Shown here: in pieces, positions 1 to 8,246 of the stretch | Layout: each line of letters opens with the position of its first letter | Numbering within the stretch: the first letter of the stretch is position 1 | Source: Motiliproteus sp036961355 | Lineage (GTDB): Bacteria > Pseudomonadota > Gammaproteobacteria > Pseudomonadales > Balneatricaceae | Direction: 5' to 3' | Assembly: GCA_036961355.1 (NCBI GenBank) | Contig: JBALVL010000022.1 | Coordinates: forward strand, 1-64,000 | DNA length: 64,000 nt | Position numbers and translations under genes: made by a program | The notes under the pieces: generated by a model | Seen by the model: the letters and a program-made list of their open reading frames with translations, nothing else | Databases searched by the model: none | What the model was told of the DNA's origin: nothing

Positions 1-55
1 AACCGCTGACCTCAACACTGCCAGTGTTGCGCTCTCCCAGCTGAGCTAAGGCCCC
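1..55 (-). tRNA. tRNA-Ala(GGC), truncated by window edge
   Basis: Positions 1-55 are identical to 228-282, the matching part of the complete tRNA-Ala further right. The acceptor 5' strand, D arm, anticodon arm (loop with anticodon GGC) and the start of the T arm are present. The 3' end lies outside the window. It is the last visible member of an Ala-Glu-Ala tRNA array read on the minus strand. Confidence 0.93.
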
Positions 56-60
56 AATTC

Positions 61-79
61 TTCAGCCAAGACGGCTGAA
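61..79 (-). other. Hairpin in tRNA spacer
   Basis: A 7-bp perfect inverted repeat (61-67 with 73-79) with a 5-nt loop lies between tRNA-Glu and the downstream tRNA-Ala. It has no T tract, so it is more likely a processing or spacer structure of the tRNA precursor than a terminator. The role is inferred. Confidence 0.4.
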
Positions 80-86
80 AAAGAAG

Positions 87-162
87 TGGCGTCCCATAGG
101 GGGTTCGAACCCCTGTTACCGCCGTGAAAGGGCGGTGTCCTGGACCACTAGACGAATGGGAC
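87..162 (-). tRNA. tRNA-Glu(TTC)
   Basis: The minus strand folds as a 76-nt cloverleaf. It has a 7-bp acceptor stem opening with GTCCCAT, an anticodon stem CCGCC/GGCGG around a loop with anticodon TTC, a T arm with GGTTCGAACCC, and an encoded CCA end. It lies between two tRNA-Ala copies and is probably cotranscribed with them. Confidence 0.97.
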
Positions 163-206
163 GCTGCATACGTTTTGAGAATTACGCCCTGTAAAGAACA
201 GAACGT

Positions 207-282
207 TGGTGGAGCCTAGCGGGATCGAACCGCTGACCTCAACACTGCCAGTGTTGCGCTCTCCCAGCTGAGCTAAGGCCCC
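207..282 (-). tRNA. tRNA-Ala(GGC)
   Basis: The minus strand gives a 76-nt cloverleaf with encoded CCA. The acceptor stem is GGGGCCT/AGGCTCC with one G-U pair, and the anticodon stem CAACA/TGTTG frames anticodon GGC. It is the promoter-proximal gene of the Ala-Glu-Ala array and matches the truncated copy at 1-55 over all 55 visible bases. Confidence 0.97.
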
Positions 283-301
283 CTCCTTAAAACGTGGGCG
301 T

Positions 302-331
302 ATTCTATAGGCACACTAGCAACCGGATCAA
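302..331 (-). promoter_or_regulatory. Candidate sigma-70 promoter of the tRNA array
   Basis: On the minus strand TTGATC (326-331) is followed by TATAGA (304-309) at 16 nt, or by the overlapping TAGAAT (302-307) at 18 nt. This lies about 20 nt upstream of the first tRNA-Ala, a normal distance for a stable-RNA promoter. It was assigned by eye. Confidence 0.5.
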
Positions 332-573
332 TAGCTGTGACAAAAAACAGCAGTAATAAAGCGAATCTAACATCCAGAAGAAGGCAACTGGGACGTACAG
401 CGAGTCTCAAACGCAGACATCGTTGACATGGGATCAGTTAGCAGCGCTGCTAACCTACTACACAGGGGTTCCGTGCCCAAGCCAGAATGATCGACAGCGA
501 CACAGCCAAGCTAAAAATCACGGAATGATGGGTGTTTCTAATTATGCGTAAAAAGCTAAAGAGTCAGGCAAAC
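332..573. other. Intergenic, no gene seen
   Basis: This separates the tRNA promoter from the end of the STAS gene. I see no convincing ORF, terminator or repeat. Transcripts from the STAS gene run into it on the minus strand. Confidence 0.5.
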
Positions 574-1059
574 TCATGAGTCACATTCTAACGAGCGAAC
601 CAGATCACGAAAGGCTTCGCGATTATGCGCGTTTAGATCCATCAACGTTCGATGCGCTTCTAGAATACGCAGCCGAACCTCATCTTCTGATTCATATTTC
701 TCTTCAAGCTCGGTCAACAGACCGTCGGCCCCTACTGGCTCGCTTAGCAAGACAAACACTTTCTCGAAGCCCATGCTCAATAACACACGGGTTATGTCGT
801 CATTGGTAGAAAGGATAGTGGGACGTTGCTGATGACGCTGTTTGAGTTTTACTGAAATTTTGGCCAACAGCCCTAGTGAGGTACTGTCGATCCCCTCAGT
901 CTCGGTCAGGTCGATCAAAATAGTTTTGAAATCATCATTCTCCAGCGTATTAGCCAGAAACAGATCCAAGGTAGAACAGAGTGTCAGTCGGACGTCGCCG
1001 ATAAACTTGAGCAGGTAGTTGCCGGAACGCTCGGCAAATAAAATTTTTCCACTGGACAT
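574..1059 (-). CDS. STAS-domain anti-sigma factor antagonist-like protein
   Basis: This 161-aa protein has an N-terminal STAS domain. The segment containing DSTSLGLLAKI matches the loop of SpoIIAA-type antagonists in which a Ser or Thr is phosphorylated, so the Ser-Thr-Ser cluster around residue 60 is the likely switch site. The C-terminal 60 residues are charged and helical. It starts 33 nt after the stop of the receiver/PP2C phosphatase gene, which would be its dephosphorylating partner. The same phosphatase-STAS-mlaA neighbourhood is known from Pseudomonas. No kinase or anti-sigma factor is visible here, so the regulated output is unknown. Confidence 0.82.
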   Translation of the reverse strand: MSSGKILFAERSGNYLLKFIGDVRLTLCSTLDLFLANTLENDDFKTILIDLTETEGIDSTSLGLLAKISVKLKQRHQQRPTILSTNDDITRVLLSMGFEKVFVLLSEPVGADGLLTELEEKYESEDEVRLRILEAHRTLMDLNAHNREAFRDLVRSLECDS

Positions 1060-1092
1060 GTGACTATGCGATCACCTGATACTACTAGCTAA

Positions 1093-2265
1093 TTATGACA
1101 ACCGTCTGGAAACACTGAGCGCAGCGATATCATCCGGCGCTTCATCAAGCTGATCCACGCCTAACTTTCGCGCCAGATCACCCAAGTCATCATAGCCCTG
1201 CGTGGCCACATCCAGCAAGCGTTTTTCCTTGGCTTTCAGGTCCGGATCGCCCATCACTTCAAGAATGCCGTCCGAAAACAATGTCAGACAAAATTCATCC
1301 TCCAGTTCAACGATTCGACCATCAAACTGAGCATCGTCAAACAACCCCACCGGCATGCCGCTGCCACCAAGATACTCGGCTTTATCACCCTGTTTAAGAA
1401 TAGGCATCGGAAAATGGCCACCAACGCCGTATTGCAGTGTGTTTTCGACCCGATCAAGCAAACCGATAATAATGGTCATGTGTTTGCCTAGCCCCGTTTC
1501 CAGCAACTCCTTATTGACCCTCTCCAACACATCAGTGGGCGATAAAATATGAAAACTGGAACCCCGATTATAGTTGCGCAACAACCGATTGGTCATATTT
1601 TTCAACAACACGGTTACAAATGCTGACGAAGCTCCATGGCCTGAGATATCGGCCAGATAAAACATCGATAATGATTCTGAAATACGAAAATAATCAACGA
1701 AATCACCGCTAAGAAAAAGCGACGGCTTAATCTTATAATCAAAATGATAACCATTAATATCGGTATCTTTAGGCGGTAGCATCTTCAACTGAACGTGACG
1801 ACCAGCTTGCTGATCCTCTTTAAGCAGAGCTAGGCTCTGCTCAAGTTCATCGCGAAAATACTGGCTCTGCGACAACAGTTCGGCACGTTCAAGCTGCCGC
1901 TGCATCGATTCTACAAAGGCAACAGGATCAGTCAGCGGCAGTTGAAACAGGTCACAGCCCCCTTGCCGCAGCACCTTAACCGTCGCAGCATCAATATCCT
2001 GCTGCAACGTTAACGCGATCACCGGGCTAGGGTGCATCTGTTTGCACAGCGCAGAGAAACCATCAGAGCCACACCACTGACCGCTTTCATCGAGCAGCAG
2101 CAGTAACAGATGCGGCTTACGCTGCTCAATCAACTCAGCCAAACGCTCGGGTGAATCGGTCACGGCCAGCTCGAGTGAATGATCACCAATCAGCTCAATC
2201 AGATGCTGTTGAAATTCACCTATATAATCATCTGCAGCCAGAATACAATAACGTCCGGAGTCCAT
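1093..2265 (-). CDS. Response regulator fused to PP2C/SpoIIE-type phosphatase
   Basis: This 390-aa two-domain cytoplasmic regulator has an N-terminal receiver of about 125 residues with an acidic pair (ADD) near the start and a hydrophobic strand ending in Asp (LLLLDES) as likely phosphoacceptor. A coiled-coil linker leads to a PP2C/SpoIIE phosphatase with SGDFVDYF, LADISGHGASSAF and FSDGILE, the metal-binding Asp motifs. A good Shine-Dalgarno (GAGG) precedes the ATG. It resembles the RssB/HsbR type of Pseudomonas. The inferred role is receiver-controlled dephosphorylation of the adjacent STAS protein. Confidence 0.87.
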   Translation of the reverse strand: MDSGRYCILAADDYIGEFQQHLIELIGDHSLELAVTDSPERLAELIEQRKPHLLLLLLDESGQWCGSDGFSALCKQMHPSPVIALTLQQDIDAATVKVLRQGGCDLFQLPLTDPVAFVESMQRQLERAELLSQSQYFRDELEQSLALLKEDQQAGRHVQLKMLPPKDTDINGYHFDYKIKPSLFLSGDFVDYFRISESLSMFYLADISGHGASSAFVTVLLKNMTNRLLRNYNRGSSFHILSPTDVLERVNKELLETGLGKHMTIIIGLLDRVENTLQYGVGGHFPMPILKQGDKAEYLGGSGMPVGLFDDAQFDGRIVELEDEFCLTLFSDGILEVMGDPDLKAKEKRLLDVATQGYDDLGDLARKLGVDQLDEAPDDIAALSVSRRLS

Positions 2266-2399
2266 CTAAAGCCTCTATATCAACAACCCATCTCAATTAA
2301 AAACAACTTCGGGCGATGCTCTCTACACCATATTCTGCTCACGTTTAAGCACTATGTCGGAGAGAACGGTAATTGTAACCGTACTAACAACGCAGCCTA

Positions 2400-3149
2400 T
2401 CAAAAGTCATCGTCATCGCCAAAACCGTCATCACCGAAGCCATCGTCACCAAAATCATCCATGATCATGCCATCGTTGACCAAAAACTCTCGCCGCTGCA
2501 TGTAAGCGTCGCGAATGAAGCTGTAACGATCACCACTAATCAGCCCCTCGGCATCTATCAGAGCAGCCCGCCTATCGATCGTCCAAACACCAAACATCGC
2601 CCAATAGTTGCGATTGTCATCGGCTAGTGAGGTCGGGTGTAACATCGCATTAGGGTAGACCGACAAACCATCACGCACATTACTCGGCCCCCAGAACGGT
2701 AGCACCAGATAAGGTCCGGCAGGCACGCCCCAATACCCCAGTACCTGACCAAACTCTTCGTACTGTTTGGGCACACCCAACGGGGTGGCGACATCGATCA
2801 AACCACCAATGCCAAAAAATGTATTGGCGACAATCCGGCTAAAATCCTGCGCGGAATTGTGCATCTTGAGCTGCAGCAGATTCCCGGCCAGCGAAACCAC
2901 ATCATCAAGATTGCCAAAAAAATTGTGTATCCCGCTCTGCACCAGATCGGGCATCACGGAAACATAGCCGCGCGTGACTGGCAACAGTAAGTTGCGGTCC
3001 ATAAAATCATTAAACGAGTACATTTTACGATTGAACCCTTCCCAGGGATCAACCTCAGAACTGGCGGCCTGCGCGGTCATTGCCAAACCCGAACCCACAC
3101 TCAATAGCAACCAGGCGAGCAGTGCCTGTAACGATCGATTCAACAACAC
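2400..3149 (-). CDS. mlaA: MlaA/VacJ family outer-membrane lipid asymmetry protein
   Basis: MlaA removes misplaced phospholipids from the outer leaflet and hands them to MlaC. Family hallmarks are visible: DPWEGFNRKMYSFND after the signal sequence, then FFGNLDDVVSLAGNLLQ, GIGGLIDVATPLG, FGQVLGYWGVPAGPYLVLPFWGPS and a C-terminal RDAYMQRREF segment. I chose the GTG at 3149 because AAGGG lies 5 nt upstream; a TTG at 3179 is also open. The signal sequence ends AMTAQA-ASS with no Cys, so no lipobox is seen although E. coli MlaA is a lipoprotein. The protein ends in an unusual acidic repeat (DDGFG units, then DDDDF). Confidence 0.87.
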   Translation of the reverse strand: MLLNRSLQALLAWLLLSVGSGLAMTAQAASSEVDPWEGFNRKMYSFNDFMDRNLLLPVTRGYVSVMPDLVQSGIHNFFGNLDDVVSLAGNLLQLKMHNSAQDFSRIVANTFFGIGGLIDVATPLGVPKQYEEFGQVLGYWGVPAGPYLVLPFWGPSNVRDGLSVYPNAMLHPTSLADDNRNYWAMFGVWTIDRRAALIDAEGLISGDRYSFIRDAYMQRREFLVNDGMIMDDFGDDGFGDDGFGDDDDF

Positions 3150-3221
3150 AATAGCCCTTTCACTAAACCCAACAGTCAACTACTAGCAGAACCTACATCC
3201 TACAACAAACAAAGCAGACAC

Positions 3222-3249
3222 AAAAAAGGGCTCCCGAAGGAACCCTTTA
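3222..3249 (-). terminator. Rho-independent terminator after porin gene
   Basis: On the minus strand a GC-rich stem closed by a TTCG tetraloop is followed by a run of six T residues, 31 nt beyond the porin stop codon. It separates porin from mlaA transcription. Confidence 0.85.
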
Positions 3250-3279
3250 AAAGCATTAAGCTATGCGATTAGCAATAAC

Positions 3280-4230
3280 TTAGAATGCCAGAGTGTACTG
3301 AAGAACCAACTGGTCTTTCTTGTTGGCGATACGCTCTGCATCGCTGTCGAAGTCGAAGTATTCAACTGCAACGGCTGCCTTGGCACCCAGTGCGTAAGAA
3401 ACACCCAGACCGATCTTGCTCTGGTCCTGATCGGCTTCAGCTTCAGTCTTGTCGGTAGCGGCTTCGTAGTTAGCCATCAGCTTAACTTTACCCATGGCGT
3501 AAGTCGCGCCAACACCATACATCTCTTCGTCGGTAGACTTGTCATCATTATCGACAGCAGTGTACGTTGCAGCAAGGTACAGGTTCTCAACACCCGTGAA
3601 CTTAACACCTACTGATGCTAGGCTCTCATCTGAATCGCTAGTGTTTGAGCTTTCATCCATAATACCAGCAGAAACACCGAAGCCAGCACCGCTCCAGTTG
3701 AAACCAACTACGGTCAAATCGATATCTTTATCGCTTTCAGTCGCTGTATCAGCCGCACCGTCAGCAACCAGTGCTACATAAACTTCTGCGCCGCCAAACA
3801 TAGGCGTGATGTAAGCAGCGGTGTTCTGAACACGGTCAGGAACCAGCGCGTAAGCATCGCCAGATTTGCCCAGAACAGCATAGCCTTCAGTAGCGTTCAG
3901 AGGGTTGTTCTGGCTACCGAATACAACATTACCGAAGCCGCCCTTCAGGTAAACGTTAGACTTACGCATGTTCATAGCTGAATCAGTAGACGACGCGTTG
4001 TCTCCTTTGAATTCCCATTCAAACTGGAAACCGGTGGTCAGACCTTCGATGTCGTTGTCAACAGTGCCTTTAACGCCCAGACGGGTTTTGGCCATGTTGT
4101 TCTTGAATGATGAATCGTCTTGAAAGATACCACGGTACTGAGCAACACCGTACAGAGTTGCGTCAGCTTGAGCGATCATTGGAGCAGTCAGTGCGCCGGC
4201 AACAGCCAGAGCGATCAGAGACTTCTTCAT
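3280..4230 (-). CDS. Outer-membrane general porin (Gram-negative porin family)
   Basis: This 316-aa porin starts at 4230 (MKKSLIALAVAG), with GGGG a few nucleotides upstream, rather than at the longer open start 66 nt earlier. A typical signal peptide ends AQA-DATLYG. The mature protein has alternating beta strands such as ATLYGVAQYRG and NVVFGSQNNPL, acidic loops rich in Asp and Ser, and a C-terminal strand ending LQYTLAF with terminal Phe, the BAM recognition signal. Its length suits a 16-stranded trimeric porin. The gene stands alone with its own terminator. Substrate preference cannot be read from the sequence. Confidence 0.9.
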   Translation of the reverse strand: MKKSLIALAVAGALTAPMIAQADATLYGVAQYRGIFQDDSSFKNNMAKTRLGVKGTVDNDIEGLTTGFQFEWEFKGDNASSTDSAMNMRKSNVYLKGGFGNVVFGSQNNPLNATEGYAVLGKSGDAYALVPDRVQNTAAYITPMFGGAEVYVALVADGAADTATESDKDIDLTVVGFNWSGAGFGVSAGIMDESSNTSDSDESLASVGVKFTGVENLYLAATYTAVDNDDKSTDEEMYGVGATYAMGKVKLMANYEAATDKTEAEADQDQSKIGLGVSYALGAKAAVAVEYFDFDSDAERIANKKDQLVLQYTLAF

Positions 4231-4743
4231 TTGTTTCCCCTTCAGTTTACTTAAAGTAAGTGACCAAAAACGTTTCAGCCACTTTTCTAAACTCATTTAG
4301 TTTCTTTATGATCGATTCCCTGCCCATTCCCCAATGAACATTCCTGTTTGCACAGGCGAGAGCCGATCCGTATTCCAAGCATTTGCAACTCTACCCCAGC
4401 AATTTAGAAAAATGTAGGGGCTAAATCAAAAAAAACGGTTTTTTTGTTAATTTTCTTGATCAATGTTGGTTGATTTGTAGCCAAGCTTGTTAAAAATCAA
4501 AAAACTTGTGTTTATCACCACTACTATGCTCTCTACGTTACAGTTAATTAATACTCGTCAAAAACACTATTATATATAGAGTGGGGACGTGTAACAAAAC
4601 CCCTCCAAAATGCTTTCAACTTTACCTCTATGAGTTGTATCGCCTATGTGGTATTTATCAGCATGGACTGATAAATACCAATACTTCGTCATGGAATAAA
4701 ACGCCGCCAATGGTGCCAGAAAAACTGACAAGTCGAAGCTCGA
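4231..4743. other. A/T-rich intergenic region upstream of porin
   Basis: About 510 bases separate the porin start from the end of the hrpA 3' half. The part near 4400-4560 is strongly A/T rich, with an A-tract/T-tract pair around 4429-4448, and probably holds the porin promoter and regulatory sites. I could not fix one promoter with confidence. A perfect hairpin lies at 4649-4680. Confidence 0.5.
4649..4680. terminator. Perfect 13-bp inverted repeat after hrpA 3' half
   Basis: Positions 4649-4661 pair exactly with 4668-4680 around a 6-nt loop. It lies 64 nt beyond the hrpA stop on the minus strand. No T tract follows on either strand, so it may end transcripts weakly, stabilise the 3' end or bind a dimeric protein. 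Confidence 0.45.
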
Positions 4744-7700
4744 CTAAAGTCGACACTGGGCCAATTGCTGTTTCAACCGTTTTTCCGACACCGTCATCTG
4801 AGTACCCAACTGCTGGGCAAATAGCGAGACGCGGTACTCTTCCAACATCCAGCGATAGCGGGTTAATTCACCTGTTTCAGCTCCGGCCTGTGCAATCTGC
4901 TTGTGTAACGCCTCAAACTCTTGCCATAACTGCTGTAGTTGCTCGCTATGTAATCGCTGTTTATTCAAATCTTGTTGGAATTTATCCAACCTCAATGCCA
5001 CTGCTTTCAAATAAACCGATAATCGCGGCCAATACTCCTTAGGGGTTTCCCTTACAAAACCAATATATAACAGGTGCTGTAGTTGGGCTTTAATATCATT
5101 TAATACCGGCGCCCAGCTTAATTGAATATTACCGGTCAGTTTCTTTCCAATCGCCTGATACTCAATTAACAGGTCTTGCAGGTTATCCGCCAAACGCTCG
5201 GCAGTCGGCCACAGTTCCGCTTTGTGTCGCTGCAACAGGCCATCAAAATCGTCGCTATTACGGGGCAACGCATCGTCACCGATATAGAGTTGCGCCAACA
5301 AGCCCTGTTGGAAGTCCTGCAACAACTGCTGCTTGGTTCCCAACTTGCCGAATAACAAGCAACTATGTTCGAGTTGCGGTAGCTTGCGACAGAGTTCATT
5401 TAACGGCCGTGCCAACTGCATCTGCAGCAACCGGATCACCCCCAGTCGATGCGCTTGCTGGGCTAACGCTAAGGTCGGAAACAAGCGTACCGACAGCGTT
5501 GCGGTATCGCTGCGGTCAACCTTGGCAGCAGGAGCCGACCGTCCGCCTTTTTTTGACTTGCTCTTTTTCGATCGTTTATGAGTGCCGGCAACTGGTTGAT
5601 CTACTGCCGACGCATCTTCTGCGCAGAGCGCCGGAAACGCGGGCACTTTCATTCCCGCCTGATCAAGCTCAACCTGCAACGGCAGCTCACCAAAATCCCA
5701 ACGTTCGATACCGCTGCGCTGCCACTCTGACTGCACCTGTTCTGTCGGAGTCTCAACCTCTGCGCGATCTGCAAACACCTCAGCCAGTGCAGTCCAATCG
5801 CGGCTCTGCGATAACAGTTGGCCATCAGCATCAAGCAAACGGATATTAAAACGGTAGTGGTCATCTAGCGCCTCTTCATCCCAGTCTCCGTTATCGATCA
5901 TGACACCCAACTGTCGCTTTAAGGAATAGGCCAGCGCTTCGGTGAGGTTCGAATCATCCGCCAACGCATCGACTAAAAACGCATCAACACGATCGGGTAC
6001 CGGTACACATTGTTTACGCAGCGACTTGGGCAGCCCTCGCACCAGAGCGATACACTTATCGCGCAGCATGCCCGGTACCAACCACTGTAACCGACCAATC
6101 GGTAAGCGATTTAGTGCGCCAACTGGCACATCAACAGACACGCCATCATCCACCGCGCCTGGCGAAAAGTTGTAGTGCAGCCTAAACCGCAAGCCACCGT
6201 GTTCCAATACATCCGGGTATTGCTGCTGATTAACCGATGTCGCTCCGTGACGCATCAGCGCTTCACGGGTCAGAAACAGCACCTGAGCATCACTTTTCTC
6301 GACCTTTTTTCGCCATTTCTCAAACGACGCGCCATTTACCACGTGATCACCGCCGTGTTTGATTAATTGTTCGCGGTAAAATTCGAACAACTGCTCTTCA
6401 TCGATCAGAATGTCGCGCCGGCGGGAGCGATCCTCCAGTGCAGCGACCTCCTCTAACAACTGACGGTTATGGTCAAAGAACGGCGCTTTGGTAGTGAAAT
6501 CCCCCTCAACCAGCGCCGAACGGATAAATATCTGCTGCGCGGTCTCGGGATCGATAGCCCCAAAGTTAACCTTGCGGCGCGGGACGACAACCAGCCCGTA
6601 CAGCGTCACTTTTTCAAAGGCGGTGACCTGGGCGGCTTTCTTTTCCCAATGCGGTTCGCTATGGCTTCGTTTAATCAGGTGCTCGGCCAGTGGTTCGATC
6701 CAACCCGGTTCGATCCGCGCCACCAACCGGGCAAACAGTTGCGAGGTTTCTGTCAGCTCTGCCGCCATCAACCACTTAGCCTTGCCCTTACTTAGGTTTG
6801 AACCGGGAAACACCCGGAACTTACGATTTCGGGCGCCCAAGTATTCTCGATCCTCTTGTTTAAAACCGACGTGGCTGAGCAACCCGGCCAACAACGCGCG
6901 GTGCAGCGTCTCATAGTCGGCAGGGGTACTGTTTAGCTCCAGCTTCAGGGTTTTGCAGGCCAGCAGCAACTGCCGGTGCAGGTCACGCCATTCACGCATC
7001 CGCATAAAGGACAGGAAGTGTTTCTGACAATAGCGCCGAAGCTGGCCCTGACTGAGCTCCTGACGCTGCGCTTCGTAGCTATTCCACAGATTCAACAAAC
7101 TAACGAAGTCCGACTCTTTATCCTGATGCGTTTTGTGCACCTCATCGGACTGCTGCTTTTTATCGGCGGGGCGCTCGCGCGGATCCTGAATACCCAGCAC
7201 TGAAGCGATCACCAGCACCTCGCTCAAACAACCTTGCTTAGCCGCTTCCAGCACCATCCGACCGATACGCGGATCGACCGGCAGGCGACTCAACTGTTTG
7301 CCGGTCGCGTTGATCTTATCGTGGCGAATCGCACCCAACTCTTCTAACAGTTTGACGCCATCACGAATTTGCCGCGACTCGGGTGGATCGATGAACGGAA
7401 ACTGCTCTATCGCGCCGAGTTGCAACGACTCCATCTGTAAAATAACCGCCGCCAGATTGGTGCGCAGAATCTCGGCATCGGTAAAGGAGGGTCGACTGTT
7501 AAAGTCGTCCTCATCAAAGAGGCGAATACAGATACCGTCGGAAACACGCCCGCAGCGGCCTTTACGCTGGTTAGCGCTGGCTTGCGAGATCGGTTCAATC
7601 GGCAAGCGTTGAACTTTCGAGCGAACACTGTAACGACTGACCCGCGCCACCCCGCTATCGATGACATACCGAATACCGGGCACCGTCAGTGAGGTTTCGG

Positions 7701-7914
7701 CGACGTTGGTGGCAAGACAGATTCGTCGCTGACCAGAAATACCCTCAGTTTGCTGTACTTTGAAGATCGGCGCGTCATCCGGCAGATCATATTGGTACTC
7801 GTACCCTTCTTCCTCGGAATCTTCGAGGCTATCCACCGAAACTAATTCGTACTCCCACTGCTGGTCTTTGCTATAGCCGAGATGAGTGATGGTGGGTGAC
7901 GATAATGCGGTCAT
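4744..7914 (-). CDS. hrpA: HrpA RNA helicase, C-terminal half (split gene)
   Basis: These 1056 aa correspond to E. coli HrpA from helicase motif V to the end. LATNVAETSLTVPG lies at about 68-80 and motif VI QRKGRCGR at 116-123, followed by the winged-helix, ratchet and OB regions and the long DUF3418 C-terminus ending near SLFAQQLGTQM. Walker A and DEAH are absent; they are in the other half at 12298-13482. The first 48 residues are unlike HrpA and very acidic (EDSEEEGYEYQYDLPDD). Residues 49-67 re-encode the segment that also ends the other half. The frame is open throughout, which argues against a decaying pseudogene. A basic Lys/Ser/Gly linker sits at about residues 780-805. Confidence 0.86.
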   Translation of the reverse strand: MTALSSPTITHLGYSKDQQWEYELVSVDSLEDSEEEGYEYQYDLPDDAPIFKVQQTEGISGQRRICLATNVAETSLTVPGIRYVIDSGVARVSRYSVRSKVQRLPIEPISQASANQRKGRCGRVSDGICIRLFDEDDFNSRPSFTDAEILRTNLAAVILQMESLQLGAIEQFPFIDPPESRQIRDGVKLLEELGAIRHDKINATGKQLSRLPVDPRIGRMVLEAAKQGCLSEVLVIASVLGIQDPRERPADKKQQSDEVHKTHQDKESDFVSLLNLWNSYEAQRQELSQGQLRRYCQKHFLSFMRMREWRDLHRQLLLACKTLKLELNSTPADYETLHRALLAGLLSHVGFKQEDREYLGARNRKFRVFPGSNLSKGKAKWLMAAELTETSQLFARLVARIEPGWIEPLAEHLIKRSHSEPHWEKKAAQVTAFEKVTLYGLVVVPRRKVNFGAIDPETAQQIFIRSALVEGDFTTKAPFFDHNRQLLEEVAALEDRSRRRDILIDEEQLFEFYREQLIKHGGDHVVNGASFEKWRKKVEKSDAQVLFLTREALMRHGATSVNQQQYPDVLEHGGLRFRLHYNFSPGAVDDGVSVDVPVGALNRLPIGRLQWLVPGMLRDKCIALVRGLPKSLRKQCVPVPDRVDAFLVDALADDSNLTEALAYSLKRQLGVMIDNGDWDEEALDDHYRFNIRLLDADGQLLSQSRDWTALAEVFADRAEVETPTEQVQSEWQRSGIERWDFGELPLQVELDQAGMKVPAFPALCAEDASAVDQPVAGTHKRSKKSKSKKGGRSAPAAKVDRSDTATLSVRLFPTLALAQQAHRLGVIRLLQMQLARPLNELCRKLPQLEHSCLLFGKLGTKQQLLQDFQQGLLAQLYIGDDALPRNSDDFDGLLQRHKAELWPTAERLADNLQDLLIEYQAIGKKLTGNIQLSWAPVLNDIKAQLQHLLYIGFVRETPKEYWPRLSVYLKAVALRLDKFQQDLNKQRLHSEQLQQLWQEFEALHKQIAQAGAETGELTRYRWMLEEYRVSLFAQQLGTQMTVSEKRLKQQLAQCRL

Positions 7915-8246
7915 AAGAATCCAAATACGCTGTGAATGCAGTTACGAGCTACCGATGAAACAAAACGCCGCTATTGTATGACGAAGCAGGTCCATTGCGT
8001 AATCTCTGGCGGGATTTCTCTATCGTTTTGTGAGCAACAACCCGCCCCCTCTTATTAAACTATCGGCATACCAAGACAACCGATACAGACCACAGTAGAA
8101 CGCACCTACTTAAAACAACAAAAAGATATTATTGATATTTATCATTATTACAACCAGAGAGATATTCATCTGCTATATTTCCGGCTTACCGTACAAAAGC
8201 GGTTTTCTAATACCAGATTGCCAGACCCATCGTTGAGGGAGCAAAG
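7915..8246. other. Divergent intergenic region at left cassette boundary
   Basis: These 332 bases lie between the new start of the hrpA 3' half and the DUF3604 gene. The right part (8110-8180) is A/T rich and carries a Fur-like palindrome. I found no target-site duplication, inverted terminal repeat or transposase remnant. Confidence 0.5.
8133..8147. promoter_or_regulatory. Possible Fur box upstream of DUF3604 cassette
   Basis: TGATATT-T-ATCATTA matches 11 of 14 arm positions of the 7-1-7 Fur consensus TGATAAT-n-ATTATCA and sits in a run of GATATT/CATTAT-like hexamers, 99 nt upstream of the DUF3604 start. An A/T-rich promoter can resemble this by chance. Confidence 0.35.

Noticed and set aside
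1..282. Repeated tRNA-Ala as attL/attR of an integrated element
   Set aside because: The copies are only about 170 bp apart with a whole tRNA-Glu between them and no integrase; a tRNA operon explains the pattern.
7915..8246. Transposon end at the hrpA insertion
   Set aside because: I looked for terminal inverted repeats and target duplications between 7905-8000 and 12240-12310 and found none that I could support.
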